A DNA stretch of 64,000 nt from Akkermansia massiliensis (GTDB taxonomy: Bacteria > Verrucomicrobiota > Verrucomicrobiia > Verrucomicrobiales > Akkermansiaceae): positions 1,116,001 to 1,180,000 of the forward strand of contig NZ_JAMGSI010000001.1 of assembly GCF_023516715.1 (NCBI RefSeq). The letters are read 5' to 3'. The notes under the pieces are model-generated. The model was not told the origin of the DNA. It saw only the letters and a list, made by a program, of their open reading frames with translations, and did no database searches. Of the stretch, positions 53,768 through 63,769 are shown in pieces; the first letter of the stretch is position 1, and each line of letters begins with the position of its first letter. The position numbers were made by a program, and so were the translations under genes.

Positions 53768-54745
53768 GTGAGCGAACCCCTGTTGGAAATCAAGAACCTG
53801 GTCACCGGATTCGAGACGGAATCCGGCCTGCTGAAAGCGGTGGACGGCGTCAGCTTCACCGTACCCAAGGGAACCTGCGTGGGCATCGTGGGAGAATCCG
53901 GCTGCGGCAAGAGTGTCACGGCCATGTCCATCGTGCGCCTGCTGCCCCAGCCCATGGGAAAAATCCTGGACGGGCAAATACTCTTCAAGGGCCGTGACCT
54001 GGTTCAGGCAAAAGAAACGGACATGCACGGCATCCGCGGCCGCCACATCGGCGTCATCTTCCAGGAACCCATGACGGCGCTCAATCCCGTGCACAGCATC
54101 GGCAGGCAGATCGGGGAATCCCTGATGCTCCACCGGGGAATGAACGCCAGGGAAGCCCGGGACGCCGCCATCCAGCTCTTGCAGCGTGTCCGCATTCCTG
54201 CCCCGGAACAACGCGTGGACGAATTCCCGCACCAGCTCTCCGGAGGCATGCGCCAGCGCGTCGTCATCGCCATCGCCCTGGCCTGTCATCCGGAACTCAT
54301 CATTGCGGATGAACCCACCACGGCGCTGGACGTCACCGTACAGGCGCAAATTCTCTCCCTGCTCAAGGACCTCCAGGCGGAAATGGGCTCCTCCTCCATC
54401 CTCATCACGCATGACCTGGGTGTCATTGCGCAAAGCTGTGACTCCGTCGTAGTCATGTACGCCGGCCGCGTGGTGGAAAAAGCACCGGTGGGGGAACTCT
54501 TTGCCAACCCGCGCCACGCCTACACCAAGGGACTGCTGGCCTCCATCCCGCAGCTGAGCTCCGTGCGCAAGACCAAGCTGCCCACTATCCCCGGCCAGGT
54601 GGCCTCCATTGCGGACTTCGTGCCCGGCTGCCGCTTCTGCCAGCGCCAGGGCGTGCCTGTGGAAGAACTCACGGAACGCCCGCCCCTCGTGGAAGTATCC
54701 CCGGACCACTTTGTGGAAGCCTGCCCCCGCTGCGCCAATCTTTAA
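53768..54745 (+). CDS. Peptide ABC transporter ATP-binding protein (OppD/DppD type; GTG start)
   Basis: 325 residues starting with GTG at 53768, 3 bp after the yejA stop. Walker A GESGCGKS, signature LSGGMRQRV, Walker B LIIADEPTTALD. The C-terminal tail has two Cys pairs (CRFCQRQG and CPRCANL), the arrangement for a possible metal or Fe-S site known in some OppD/DppD proteins. One half of the split YejF-like ATPase pair. Confidence 0.92.
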   Translation: MSEPLLEIKNLVTGFETESGLLKAVDGVSFTVPKGTCVGIVGESGCGKSVTAMSIVRLLPQPMGKILDGQILFKGRDLVQAKETDMHGIRGRHIGVIFQEPMTALNPVHSIGRQIGESLMLHRGMNAREARDAAIQLLQRVRIPAPEQRVDEFPHQLSGGMRQRVVIAIALACHPELIIADEPTTALDVTVQAQILSLLKDLQAEMGSSSILITHDLGVIAQSCDSVVVMYAGRVVEKAPVGELFANPRHAYTKGLLASIPQLSSVRKTKLPTIPGQVASIADFVPGCRFCQRQGVPVEELTERPPLVEVSPDHFVEACPRCANL

Positions 54746-54765
54746 CCTTTTTCCCCTTCTCTGCC

Positions 54766-55773
54766 ATGCCGGAACCAATCTTGCAAGTCAACAACCTGAA
54801 AATGTACTTCCCCGTCCGCTCCGGGATATTCCTGCGGCAGGCGGGCTGGGTCAAGGCGGTGGACGACGTCTCCTTCAGCATCTACCCCGGAGAAACCCTG
54901 GGGCTGGTGGGAGAATCCGGCTGCGGCAAATCCACCATCGGGAAAAGCATCGTACGCCTGCTGAAACCTACGGGTGGCTCCATCCAGTTCAACGGAAAAA
55001 ACATCGCCACACTCTCCCAGCGGAAAATGCGCCCCCTGCGCCCGCACATCCAGATGGTCTTCCAGGACCCGGCGGAATCCCTCAACCAGCGCCAATCCAT
55101 CGGCCAGATTGTGGCGGAACCCTTCGTCATCCACCGCATGGGCACACCCGCCGCGCGCCGGGAATGGGTGCGTGGCCTGCTGGACCGCGTAGGAATGCCG
55201 GACAGCGCCATTGACCGCTTCCCCTTTGAATTCTCCGGGGGCCAGCGCCAGCGCATCGGCATCGCGCGCGCCCTCACGCTGAACCCCAGCCTCATCATTC
55301 TGGACGAACCCGTCTCCGCGCTGGACGTATCCGTCCAGTCCCAGGTGCTCAACCTGCTGCTGGAACTCCAGGAGGAACGCAAGCTCTCCTACCTCTTCAT
55401 TGCCCATGACCTGGCGGTGGTCAAGCACATCTCCGACCGCGTAGCGGTCATGTACCTCGGTAAAATCGTGGAAATGTCTGACGCGGAAACCATTTACCGG
55501 TCTCCCAAGCATGCCTATACCAAGGCGCTGCTGGACGCCATCCCGGAACCGGACCCCGCCAGGGCCAACAAGCACCAGCCCCTGCCCGGTGACGTACCCT
55601 CCCCCATCAATCCGCCGCTCGGCTCCGCCTTCGGCCACCGCATCCAGCACCCCTCCTATCCGGAAACAGTGGGTGCGGACCTCACCCCCGTGGAAATAGA
55701 GCCGGGCCACTGGGTAGCCCCGGACCCCTGCTCCCTGGAGCCGGAGGACTGGAACAAGGTGCGCCAGCGGTAA
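54766..55773 (+). CDS. Peptide ABC transporter ATP-binding protein (OppF/DppF type)
   Basis: 335 residues. Walker A GESGCGKSTIGKS, signature FSGGQRQRIGIARAL, Walker B LIILDEPVSALDVSVQ. It is the last gene of the transporter, 20 bp after the OppD-type gene. In E. coli YejF both ATPase halves are one protein; here they are separate genes. Confidence 0.92.
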   Translation: MPEPILQVNNLKMYFPVRSGIFLRQAGWVKAVDDVSFSIYPGETLGLVGESGCGKSTIGKSIVRLLKPTGGSIQFNGKNIATLSQRKMRPLRPHIQMVFQDPAESLNQRQSIGQIVAEPFVIHRMGTPAARREWVRGLLDRVGMPDSAIDRFPFEFSGGQRQRIGIARALTLNPSLIILDEPVSALDVSVQSQVLNLLLELQEERKLSYLFIAHDLAVVKHISDRVAVMYLGKIVEMSDAETIYRSPKHAYTKALLDAIPEPDPARANKHQPLPGDVPSPINPPLGSAFGHRIQHPSYPETVGADLTPVEIEPGHWVAPDPCSLEPEDWNKVRQR

Positions 55774-56182
55774 AAGCGCGGAAAAACGTCGCATCCGTTA
55801 CCTATTGGAAAAGGCGCTCCCAGAAGTAAAACCTCCAATTTCAAGAAAATTCCGGCTGCTAAGAGGTATGGCGGAAATGCTGATTAACCATGAATTTACG
55901 GTTCCGGCAGCCTGGGGATGACGGCCTCCCCGCCCTTCATAACTAAAAATCCATCCAGAGCGCAGCCAAGGAAATTTTCTCCGGCCGGCGGACAGCATAC
56001 CCCAACAAAAAGCCTCTGTTCCGCTTAGGAAAAACACCCATGAGGGGAACAACTCCCTCACTCCCGGAAGAGTCACCGCCTTTAAAGGCGATAGCGGAAA
56101 CACCGGTTCACCGCAGCTTTGCGGCTTCGGTGCCTGCCATCCCGTCAAAAAAACAAACGAGCGCGAAACAGCCCGCGTCCCC
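55774..56182. other. Intergenic region between the transporter and alr
   Basis: 409 bp between convergent genes. A T7 run on the minus strand (56150-56156) after a weak GC hairpin may end alr. No coding frame is convincing. Confidence 0.45.
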
Positions 56183-57286
56183 TTACACGTAAATCCGCGG
56201 CACGCGGGCACTGATGCTGGTCAGCACGTTGCTGGGGATGGTACTGGCGCGGCGCGTCAGCTCCTCCCAGCTTACATTAGGGCCCATGATCTCTACCAGG
56301 TCCCCGGTCTCCACCTGGTCCATGTAGGTGACGTCCACCATAATCTGGTCCATCGTCACACGGCCCAGAACCGGGCAGTACTGTCCGTTGATATACACGC
56401 GCGCTCCCTGGTTGGAAAGATACTGGAGGTAGCCGTCCGCATAGCCGATGCCGATGGTAGCCACCTTCGTGCTCCCCTTCGTCATATAGCAGTGGTTGTA
56501 GGAAACCCCGTGGTTGCCCGGCAGCGTGCGTATCAGGGTAATGCGGCTGTACAGGGTCATCGTGGGCCGCAGCTCCTTGTTGTACGGGGACGGCATGGGG
56601 GAATACCCGTACAGGATTCTGCCCAGCCTCACCATGTTGGCGCAGGGAACCTTGTAATTGAACACGGCCGCGCTGCTGCACAGGTGCCGGAACTTGTACT
56701 GGTGCCCCAGGGAAAGTTCGTTCACGGCCTCCGCAAAGCCGCTGATCTGCCCGTGCGTGAAGGAAATATCGTCGGAAGCCGCGGACAGGTGGGAAAACAC
56801 GCCCTCCAGATCCAGATGGCTGAACTGCTTGAGCTTTTCCGTCAGGCCGTGCAATTCACTGGGAAGAAAGCCGCTGCGGCCCATCCCGGTATCCACGCCC
56901 AGATGGACATGGACGGGCTTGTTGTAAAGGGCGCCCAGGGAATTGAAATGTTCCGCCTCCTCCACGCTGGAAAGGGCGGCTCGCCAGCCGTTCTGCACAA
57001 TCTCCTCCCGTTCTCCGGCAAAACAGGGACCGAGAATGAACGGGCATGTCTTCACCCCAGCATCCCTCACCCGGCCAGCCTCCGCCACCGTGGCAACGCC
57101 GAAAAAAGCGCAGTCTTCACCATCCAGAGCCTTCACTACCCCTTCCAGTCCGTGCCCGTAGGCCTCCGCCTTCACAATGGCCATCAGGCCGTGGTCCGGC
57201 ATCACGCGGCGGACGACGTTCAAATTGTGCCTCAACGCATTGGTATCAACCTGGGCCCATGCTCTGGGAGGGCTTGTGCAACTCAT
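56183..57286 (-). CDS. alr: Alanine racemase
   Basis: PLP enzyme making D-alanine for peptidoglycan (367 residues). The PLP lysine is in [10 protein letters not shown] (Lys39); the second half has GIGYADGY and [12 protein letters not shown]. The start at 57286 opens onto the conserved [12 protein letters not shown] segment; the frame to 57376 adds no family sequence. Confidence 0.95.
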   Translation of the reverse strand: MSCTSPPRAWAQVDTNALRHNLNVVRRVMPDHGLMAIVKAEAYGHGLEGVVKALDGEDCAFFGVATVAEAGRVRDAGVKTCPFILGPCFAGEREEIVQNGWRAALSSVEEAEHFNSLGALYNKPVHVHLGVDTGMGRSGFLPSELHGLTEKLKQFSHLDLEGVFSHLSAASDDISFTHGQISGFAEAVNELSLGHQYKFRHLCSSAAVFNYKVPCANMVRLGRILYGYSPMPSPYNKELRPTMTLYSRITLIRTLPGNHGVSYNHCYMTKGSTKVATIGIGYADGYLQYLSNQGARVYINGQYCPVLGRVTMDQIMVDVTYMDQVETGDLVEIMGPNVSWEELTRRASTIPSNVLTSISARVPRIYV

Positions 57287-57455
57287 GCCCGGAGTGTAGG
57301 AAGACGGTTGATGCTGTACAAGCCGGAATTGAGCCACCTTCCCACTTTCCGGAACGGAATCCGGACAAAGCCGCACATCAGTCAGGAGGAATGAATCCGG
57401 GAATCTTGACGGAAGGAAAGTATTCCCTCTTTTTCACCTGCCTTCAAAAAACTCC

Positions 57456-57484
57456 TTGCCAATCCCCTGCATGAACGATATATT
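57456..57484 (+). promoter_or_regulatory. Sigma70-type promoter of tRNA-Val
   Basis: TTGCCA (57456-57461), a 17-bp spacer and TATATT (57479-57484); 18 bp before the tRNA. Confidence 0.65.
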
Positions 57485-57502
57485 CCCACCCGCACTGCAA
57501 AT

Positions 57503-57577
57503 GCGCGGTTAGCTCAGTGGTAGAGCACATGCTTCACACGCATGGGGTCACTGGTTCGAAACCAGTACCGCGTACCA
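57503..57577 (+). tRNA. tRNA-Val (CAC)
   Basis: Full cloverleaf read by eye: acceptor GCGCGGT/ACCGCGT (one G-U), D-arm GCTC...GAGC, anticodon stem CATGC/GCATG with loop TTCACAC (anticodon CAC), T-arm ACTGG TTCGAAA CCAGT. CCA is encoded (57575-57577). The type I restriction genes begin 226 bp downstream, so the 3' end is a candidate integration site. Confidence 0.95.
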
Positions 57578-57586
57578 TCTTCATAA

Positions 57587-57620
57587 ACGCCTCGGAATCA
57601 AGCATTTCGGGGCGTTTTTC
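57587..57620 (+). terminator. Rho-independent terminator of tRNA-Val
   Basis: 11-bp stem with two G-U pairs (57587-57597 / 57605-57615), 7-nt loop and TTTTTC. Confidence 0.75.
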
Positions 57621-57637
57621 TTTCTCGAAATTGCTCA

Positions 57638-57657
57638 ACTAGCACCATACTAGCACC
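57638..57657. repeat. Short direct repeat beside tRNA-Val
   Basis: ACTAGCACC occurs twice with a 2-bp spacer (57638-57646, 57649-57657). It lies in the otherwise gene-free gap 57621-57803 between tRNA-Val and hsdM. Possible recombination scar or coincidence. Confidence 0.4.
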
Positions 57658-57803
57658 TTGTTTTTTCTGATTCACACCTGTTTGAAGTTGTCCAAGATGA
57701 TTCTGAAAATTGGCGGGAGTTTCCTTCATGATCAGCTCCATGGTCTGATCTTGACGTGCTCCGCCATCCTCCCTAAACTTCCTCTTCGTAAACCACAACT
57801 GCA

Positions 57804-59309
57804 ATGGCTGAAAAGAATAACGCCAACATTGGCTTTGAAAAACAAATATGGAACGCCGCCTGCGAACTGTGGGGGCACATCCCCGCCGCAGACTATCGTA
57901 AAGTCATCGTCGGCCTGATTTTCCTGCGCTACATCTCCTGCGCCTTTGAACGGAAATTCCAGGCGCTCCTGGCGGAAGGGGAAGGCTTTGAAAACGACCG
58001 TGACGAATATCTAGCGGAAAACATCTTCTTTGTCCCGGAAAAAGCGCGCTGGTCCGCCGTGGCCGCGGCAGCGCACACGGAAGAAATCGGCAAGGTCATT
58101 GATGAAGCCATGCTTGCCATCGAAACCGAAAACAGGAGCCTGAAAAATGTCCTTCCCAAAAACTACGCCAGCCCGGATATGGACAAACGGGTGCTGGGCA
58201 ACGTCGTGGACATCTTCACCAATATGGACATGGGGGATGCTGAGGTGGGGAAAGACCTGCTAGGCAGGACCTATGAATACTGCATCGCTCAGTTCGCCGC
58301 CTATGAAGGCGTGAAAGGCGGCGAATTCTATACCCCCGCTAGCATCGTCAAAACCATCGTCGCCATCTTGAAACCCTTTGACAACTGCCGGATTTACGAC
58401 CCGTGCTGCGGCTCCGGAGGCATGTTCGTGCAGAGCGTCAAATTCCTTCAGGCGCACAGCGGGCGGAAAGACGGCATCGCTGTTTACGGGCAGGAAAGCA
58501 ATGCGGATACCTGGAAAATGGCAAAAATCAACATGGCCATCCGGGGGATTGAAGCCGACTTCGGCCCCCACCAGGCGGACACCTTCTTCAAAGACCTGCA
58601 TCCTTCCCTTAAGGCGGACTTCATCATGGCCAACCCTCCCTTCAACCTCTCCAACTGGGGACAATCCCAGCTGCGGAATGATGTCCGCTGGAAATACGGC
58701 ATCCCCCCCGCGGGCAACGCCAACTACGCCTGGATCCAGCACATGATCCACCACCTTGCCCCGGATGGGAAAATCGGGCTGGTGCTGGCCAACGGTTCCC
58801 TGTCCACCCAGTCTTCCGGCGAGGGGGAAATCCGCAAAAACATCATTGAGGCGGATTTGGTGGAAGGCATCGTCGCCCTGCCCCCCAACCTCTTCTACAG
58901 CGTAACCATTCCCGTAACCCTCTGGTTCATCAGCAAGAACAAGCGGCAAAAAGGCAAAACGCTGTTCATTGACGCCCGGAAAATGGGAACCATGGTCACC
59001 CGCAAGCACCGCGACTTTTCAGAGGAAGATATCCGGAAACTGGCCGATGCCTTTGAATCCTTCCAGAAAGGAGCCCTGGCGGAGGTCAGGGGATTCTGCG
59101 CCATCGCAGATCTGGAAACCATCAAACGACAGGACTACGTTCTCACCCCCGGCCGCTACGTCGGAATTGAGGAACAGGAAGACGACGGAGAACCATTTGA
59201 AGAAAAAATGGCCCATTTGACTTCCGAACTGTCCGGACTGTTCAAGAAATCCCACAAACTGGAAACAGAAATTAAGGAACGATTGAAGGCTATCGGGTAT
59301 GAAATATAA
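57804..59309 (+). CDS. hsdM: Type I restriction-modification DNA methyltransferase subunit
   Basis: 501 residues; adenine-N6 methyltransferase. The N-terminal HsdM helical domain (FEKQIWNAACELWGHIP..., VIVGLIFLRYIS) is followed by GGEFYTPASIV, SAM motif DPCCGSGGMF (199-208) and catalytic NPPF (277-280). It overlaps hsdS by 11 bp. Confidence 0.96.
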   Translation: MAEKNNANIGFEKQIWNAACELWGHIPAADYRKVIVGLIFLRYISCAFERKFQALLAEGEGFENDRDEYLAENIFFVPEKARWSAVAAAAHTEEIGKVIDEAMLAIETENRSLKNVLPKNYASPDMDKRVLGNVVDIFTNMDMGDAEVGKDLLGRTYEYCIAQFAAYEGVKGGEFYTPASIVKTIVAILKPFDNCRIYDPCCGSGGMFVQSVKFLQAHSGRKDGIAVYGQESNADTWKMAKINMAIRGIEADFGPHQADTFFKDLHPSLKADFIMANPPFNLSNWGQSQLRNDVRWKYGIPPAGNANYAWIQHMIHHLAPDGKIGLVLANGSLSTQSSGEGEIRKNIIEADLVEGIVALPPNLFYSVTIPVTLWFISKNKRQKGKTLFIDARKMGTMVTRKHRDFSEEDIRKLADAFESFQKGALAEVRGFCAIADLETIKRQDYVLTPGRYVGIEEQEDDGEPFEEKMAHLTSELSGLFKKSHKLETEIKERLKAIGYEI

Positions 59310-60432
59310 ATGGACATTAAAAAAGCTCTCTGATATTGCCGAATTCAATCCCAAAGAGAGTATAAAAAAAGACAGGATGGCTAAGAAAATCAGTATGGAA
59401 AAGTTACAGCCATTTTGTCGTGATATTCCGGGATATGAGATAGCGGCCTTCACTGGTGGTACAAAATTTCGCAATGGAGATACTATCATGGCTCGAATTA
59501 CACCTTGCCTTGAAAACGGGAAACGGGCTCAAGTCTCAATTTTGGATGATGACGAAGTGGGCTTTGGATCAACAGAATACATCGTTTTCAGAGCAAAAAA
59601 GAATATGACCAATGCAGACTTTCTTTATTATTTGGTTTGCAGTCCAATGGTAAGAGAACCTGCTGTTAAGTCAATGGTTGGTTCGTCTGGCCGACAAAGA
59701 GCACAAATCAATGTTATTGAAAGGATCGAAGTTGCAGTTCCTCCATTGGAAGAACAACAGAAAATAGGAAGCATCCTTCGGGCATTGGATGATAAAATCG
59801 AATTAAACAACCGCATAAATGATAATTTAGAGAAGCAAGCGCAGGCTATATTCAAATCCTGGTTTATCGACTATGAGCCATTCAATGGCATGGTTCCATC
59901 AACATGGAAGGAATATCGTTTGGTAGATTTCTTGCCTGTAATTACGGGTAAGAAAAATGCCAATGTATCATCGGATAAAGGCCAATACCCGTTCTTCAGT
60001 TGCTCTCAAAACATAGCGTGGACTGATAATTACTCCTTTGAAGGAAATGCCATATTGGTTGCCGGGAATGGTGACTTTAATGTCAAATGGTATAACGGTA
60101 AATTTGAAGCGTATCAAAGGACATATGTTCTTATTCCGTATAATCCAAGGTATACCAGTTGGCTCTACTATGCCGTCAAATACAATCTCGCTGAGATTAC
60201 GAGTGCGGCAAGAGGTTCTGTAATTAGGTTTATTACGAAAGGGAATCTTGAGAATTTCTCATTTTTGGCTCCGAGAGAACTTGATAAATGTGAAATCATC
60301 GACACCTTTTCTACAATAAACCACGCAATAGAGCAACGCGTCCAAGAAAACTATCGCCTGCAAGCCCTTAGAGATTATCTCCTGCCCCGTTTGATGTCCG
60401 GCGAGATTAATGTTTCCTCCATCAAGATCTAA
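59299..60432 (+). CDS. hsdS: Type I restriction-modification specificity subunit
   Basis: 377 residues with two target-recognition domains. The first ends in the conserved helix PPLEEQQKIGSILRALDDKIELNNRINDNLEKQAQAIF; the second begins near VPSTWKEYRLVDFL and ends in IEQRVQENYRLQALRDYLLPRLMSGEI. Recognition sequence cannot be predicted. Clearly more AT-rich than hsdM and hsdR, as expected for exchanged specificity genes. Confidence 0.94.
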   Translation: MKYKWTLKKLSDIAEFNPKESIKKDRMAKKISMEKLQPFCRDIPGYEIAAFTGGTKFRNGDTIMARITPCLENGKRAQVSILDDDEVGFGSTEYIVFRAKKNMTNADFLYYLVCSPMVREPAVKSMVGSSGRQRAQINVIERIEVAVPPLEEQQKIGSILRALDDKIELNNRINDNLEKQAQAIFKSWFIDYEPFNGMVPSTWKEYRLVDFLPVITGKKNANVSSDKGQYPFFSCSQNIAWTDNYSFEGNAILVAGNGDFNVKWYNGKFEAYQRTYVLIPYNPRYTSWLYYAVKYNLAEITSAARGSVIRFITKGNLENFSFLAPRELDKCEIIDTFSTINHAIEQRVQENYRLQALRDYLLPRLMSGEINVSSIKI

Positions 60433-60558
60433 GCTACTAAATTATCATTTAGCCGGATCAATGATTGCCTATTTAGCCTATTCTCGTCTCAATTTGTTTA
60501 ACAACATATCAACATCATAACAACCGATATTTCAATATCCCTTCCCATCACAAAATGA

Positions 60559-60585
60559 TTGATTTTCAACAGAGGGTTGTATAAT
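60559..60585 (+). promoter_or_regulatory. Possible promoter of hsdR
   Basis: TTGATT (60559-60564), a 15-bp spacer and a perfect TATAAT (60580-60585) in the AT-rich 187-bp gap before hsdR. The spacer is short, so moderate confidence. Confidence 0.45.
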
Positions 60586-60619
60586 TACATTCATCATCAA
60601 CCTTGAAGCACGCATTCAG

Positions 60620-63600
60620 ATGGCAGGAGCATACACGGAAGACAGCTATGAAAAGTCTGTAGTGGAACTATTCCAGAACATGGGCTACACCCACGTTTAC
60701 GGCCCCGACGTGGAGCGCGACTATCACCTTCCCTTTTATGAAGATGAATTGAAAAGCGCCATTTTCCACTTAAACCCCGCTTTGCCGAAAGAGGCTGTGA
60801 CGGAAGCGCTCAACAAATTAAAAAACATTGATAATGGAGAGCTTGTACAGCGAAATGCCGTGTTTATGAACTATCTGCAAAATGGAATTTCCGTACAATA
60901 CCGCGACAAGGGCGAACTCCGTTCCGACATTGTCTACCTGGCGGATTACAACAATCCGGCCAATAATTCCTTTGTCGTGGCCAATCAATGGACATTCATG
61001 GAAAACAGCTGCAAGAGGCCGGACATGATTCTGTTCCTGAACGGCTTGCCTGTCGTGCTTGTTGAGTTGAAATCTCCTTCCCGGGAAGAGACGGACGCTT
61101 CCGAAGCCTACCGGCAGCTCCGCAATTACATGAAGGAAATCCCTTCCATATTCGTTTACAATGTCATTTGCGTGATGAGCGACCAAATGACTTCCAAGGC
61201 CGGAACCATTACCTCCGGAGAAGACCGTTTCATGGAATGGAAAACGGTCGACGGCAGTTATGAAAATACTAGGTTCGCCCAATTTGACACCTTCTTCGAG
61301 GGACTGTTCCAAAAACAACGCCTGCTGGATATTCTTAAAAACTTTATCTGTTTTTCCAATAACGGAAAAGAGGCCATTAAAATACTGGCGGGCTACCATC
61401 AGTATTTTGCCGTTAAAAAAGCCATTGAATCTACCCGGAACGCCACTCTTACCGACGGCAAGGGCGGGGTGTTCTGGCATACGCAGGGGAGCGGCAAATC
61501 ACTGTCCATGGTTTTTTACGCCCACCTCCTGCAAGAGGCTCTGGAAAGCCCGACCATCGTTGTGCTTACCGACAGGAACGACCTGGACGACCAGTTATAC
61601 GGGCAATTCGCCAAATGCAAGGGCTTCCTGAGGCAGGAACCCATCCGGGCAGAAAGCAGGGAACACCTGAAAAAACTTTTACACGGGAGGAAAGCCAACG
61701 GGATTTTCTTCACCACCATGCAGAAGTTTGAGGAATCCCATGAGGCTCTTTCCGAACGCAGAAACATCATCGTCATGGCGGATGAGGCCCACCGGGGGCA
61801 ATACGGACTGGCGGAAAAGATCAGAATCTCCACAAATGAAGAAGGAGAGAAAATTGCCAAAAGAGTTGTCGGCACGGCGCGCATGATCCGCAACAGCCTG
61901 CCGAACGCCACCTATATCGGCTTTACGGGAACTCCCGTCTCCACCAAAGACAGAAGCACCCGTGAAGTGTTCGGGGACTACATTGACGTCTACGACATGA
62001 CTCAGGCGGTTGAGGACGGAGCCACCCGCCCGGTTTACTATGAAAGCCGGGTGATCAAACTGAATCTGGATCAGGAAACCCTGAAGCGGATTGATGACGA
62101 ATACGAGCTCATGGCCGCCAACGCCGACCCGGACGTGATTGAACGCAGCAAGCGGCAGCTGGGGCAAATGGAAGCCATTCTGGGCAATGACAACACCATT
62201 AATTCCCTTGTCCACGACATTCTGGACCACTATGAGCATTACCGGGAAGGCCTGCTGACGGGCAAGGCCATGATTGTGGCTTATTCCCGCCCCATCGCCA
62301 TGAAAATTTACCGGCGCATGCTGGAATTGCGCCCGGGATGGAAAGAAAAGGCAAAGGTGGTGATGACTTCCGGAAATAATGATCCGGAAGAATGGAGGGA
62401 AATCATCGGCAACAAGAGCTGCAGGAATGAATTGGCCAGGGAGTTCAAGGATAATGACAGCCCGATGAAAATTGCCATTGTGGTAGATATGTGGCTGACC
62501 GGGTTTGACGTACCCTCCCTGGCGACCATGTATGTCTACAAGCCGATGAGCGGCCATAACCTCATGCAAGCCATTGCCCGCGTCAACCGCGTGTTCGGCG
62601 ACAAGGAAGGGGGGTTGGTGGTGGATTATGTGGGCATCGCTTCCGCCCTGAAACAGGCGATGAACGACTATACGGGCCGGGATAAAGCCAACTACGGAGA
62701 TACCGACGTGGCCAAAGCGGCCCATCCCAAGTTTCTGGAAAAACTCAGCATCTGCCGGGATTTGTTCCATGGATTTGACTATTCCGGATTCACGACGGGT
62801 ACTGATCTTGAACGGGCCAGATGTATCAGCGGAGCAGTTAATTTTATCATTGGCAGGGATAAGGAAAAGAAACAGGAATGTTTCCTCAAGGAAGCGCTGA
62901 TGCTGCGCCAGGCCCTGTCCCTGTGCGCTTCCATTGCCCAGGAAGCCGACCGGTTCGAAGCAGCCTTCTTTGAGTCCGTCCGGGTCCTGGTGCAAAGGCT
63001 CAGAAACGCGGGCGCCGGGAAGAAAATCTCCCTGAAGGAGATGAACGACAGAATTAACGCGCTGTTAAAACAAAGCATCCGGAGCGAAGGCGTCATCAAT
63101 CTATTCTCCGACGTTTCCAGGGAGTTTTCACTTTTTGACCAAACGTTTCTGGAGGAAATTGCGAGGATGAAAGAAAAGAACCTTGCTCTGGAATTGCTTA
63201 AAAAGCTGATTCTTGAGCAGGTCTCCATTTACAAGAGGACCAACATCGTCAAGTCGGAAAAATTTAGCGAGAAGATGCAGCGGTTGATTAATTCCTACAT
63301 CAACGGCTTAATTACTAATGAAGAAGTCATCGCGGAGATGCTGAAACTCGCTAAACAGATAGCGGAAGCCCACAAGGAAGGTAAAAATAATGGCCTTTCC
63401 TCTGAAGAAGAGGCTTTTTACGATGCGCTGAACAGGCCGCAGGCCGTTAAGGATTTTTATAAAAATGACGAGCTGATCGCCATGAGCAGGGAATTGACAG
63501 AGGCTCTGCGCAGAAACAGCACCATCGACTGGCAAAAGCGCACCCAGGCGCGGGCAAAAATGCGCATCATGATCAAACGCCTTTTGAAGAAGTACAACTA

Positions 63601-63769
63601 CCCGCCTGATGATGTGCCGAAGGCTCTTCAAACCGTCATGAGACAGTGTGAGCTGTGGGCAGACAACATTATGGATGTCGGAAAAAAGAGTTATTTGAAT
63701 GATTCTTCCGAGGATGAGGGAGCCCTCAGAGTAGCGGAAGATCCGGAACAATACTGGGTCAACAGTTGA
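60620..63769 (+). CDS. hsdR: Type I restriction endonuclease R subunit
   Basis: 1049 residues. Nuclease motif at Asp135 and Glu149-x-Lys151 (RPDMILFLNGLPVVLVELKSP); translocase motifs HTQGSGKS (287-294), DEAH (388-391) and FTGTP; helical C-terminal domain. All active-site residues appear intact. Separated from hsdS by 187 bp and probably with its own promoter. Confidence 0.96.
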   Translation: MAGAYTEDSYEKSVVELFQNMGYTHVYGPDVERDYHLPFYEDELKSAIFHLNPALPKEAVTEALNKLKNIDNGELVQRNAVFMNYLQNGISVQYRDKGELRSDIVYLADYNNPANNSFVVANQWTFMENSCKRPDMILFLNGLPVVLVELKSPSREETDASEAYRQLRNYMKEIPSIFVYNVICVMSDQMTSKAGTITSGEDRFMEWKTVDGSYENTRFAQFDTFFEGLFQKQRLLDILKNFICFSNNGKEAIKILAGYHQYFAVKKAIESTRNATLTDGKGGVFWHTQGSGKSLSMVFYAHLLQEALESPTIVVLTDRNDLDDQLYGQFAKCKGFLRQEPIRAESREHLKKLLHGRKANGIFFTTMQKFEESHEALSERRNIIVMADEAHRGQYGLAEKIRISTNEEGEKIAKRVVGTARMIRNSLPNATYIGFTGTPVSTKDRSTREVFGDYIDVYDMTQAVEDGATRPVYYESRVIKLNLDQETLKRIDDEYELMAANADPDVIERSKRQLGQMEAILGNDNTINSLVHDILDHYEHYREGLLTGKAMIVAYSRPIAMKIYRRMLELRPGWKEKAKVVMTSGNNDPEEWREIIGNKSCRNELAREFKDNDSPMKIAIVVDMWLTGFDVPSLATMYVYKPMSGHNLMQAIARVNRVFGDKEGGLVVDYVGIASALKQAMNDYTGRDKANYGDTDVAKAAHPKFLEKLSICRDLFHGFDYSGFTTGTDLERARCISGAVNFIIGRDKEKKQECFLKEALMLRQALSLCASIAQEADRFEAAFFESVRVLVQRLRNAGAGKKISLKEMNDRINALLKQSIRSEGVINLFSDVSREFSLFDQTFLEEIARMKEKNLALELLKKLILEQVSIYKRTNIVKSEKFSEKMQRLINSYINGLITNEEVIAEMLKLAKQIAEAHKEGKNNGLSSEEEAFYDALNRPQAVKDFYKNDELIAMSRELTEALRRNSTIDWQKRTQARAKMRIMIKRLLKKYNYPPDDVPKALQTVMRQCELWADNIMDVGKKSYLNDSSEDEGALRVAEDPEQYWVNS

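Noticed and set aside
51470-54778. 1102-codon minus-strand open frame opposite yejA and the OppD-type ATPase
   Set aside because: Covers two well-supported genes antisense and has the composition of a mirror frame.
57598-57804. Minus-strand frame between tRNA-Val and hsdM, considered as an integrase tail
   Set aside because: About 68 codons with no catalytic Arg/His/Tyr residues of a tyrosine recombinase; position beside a tRNA is the only support.
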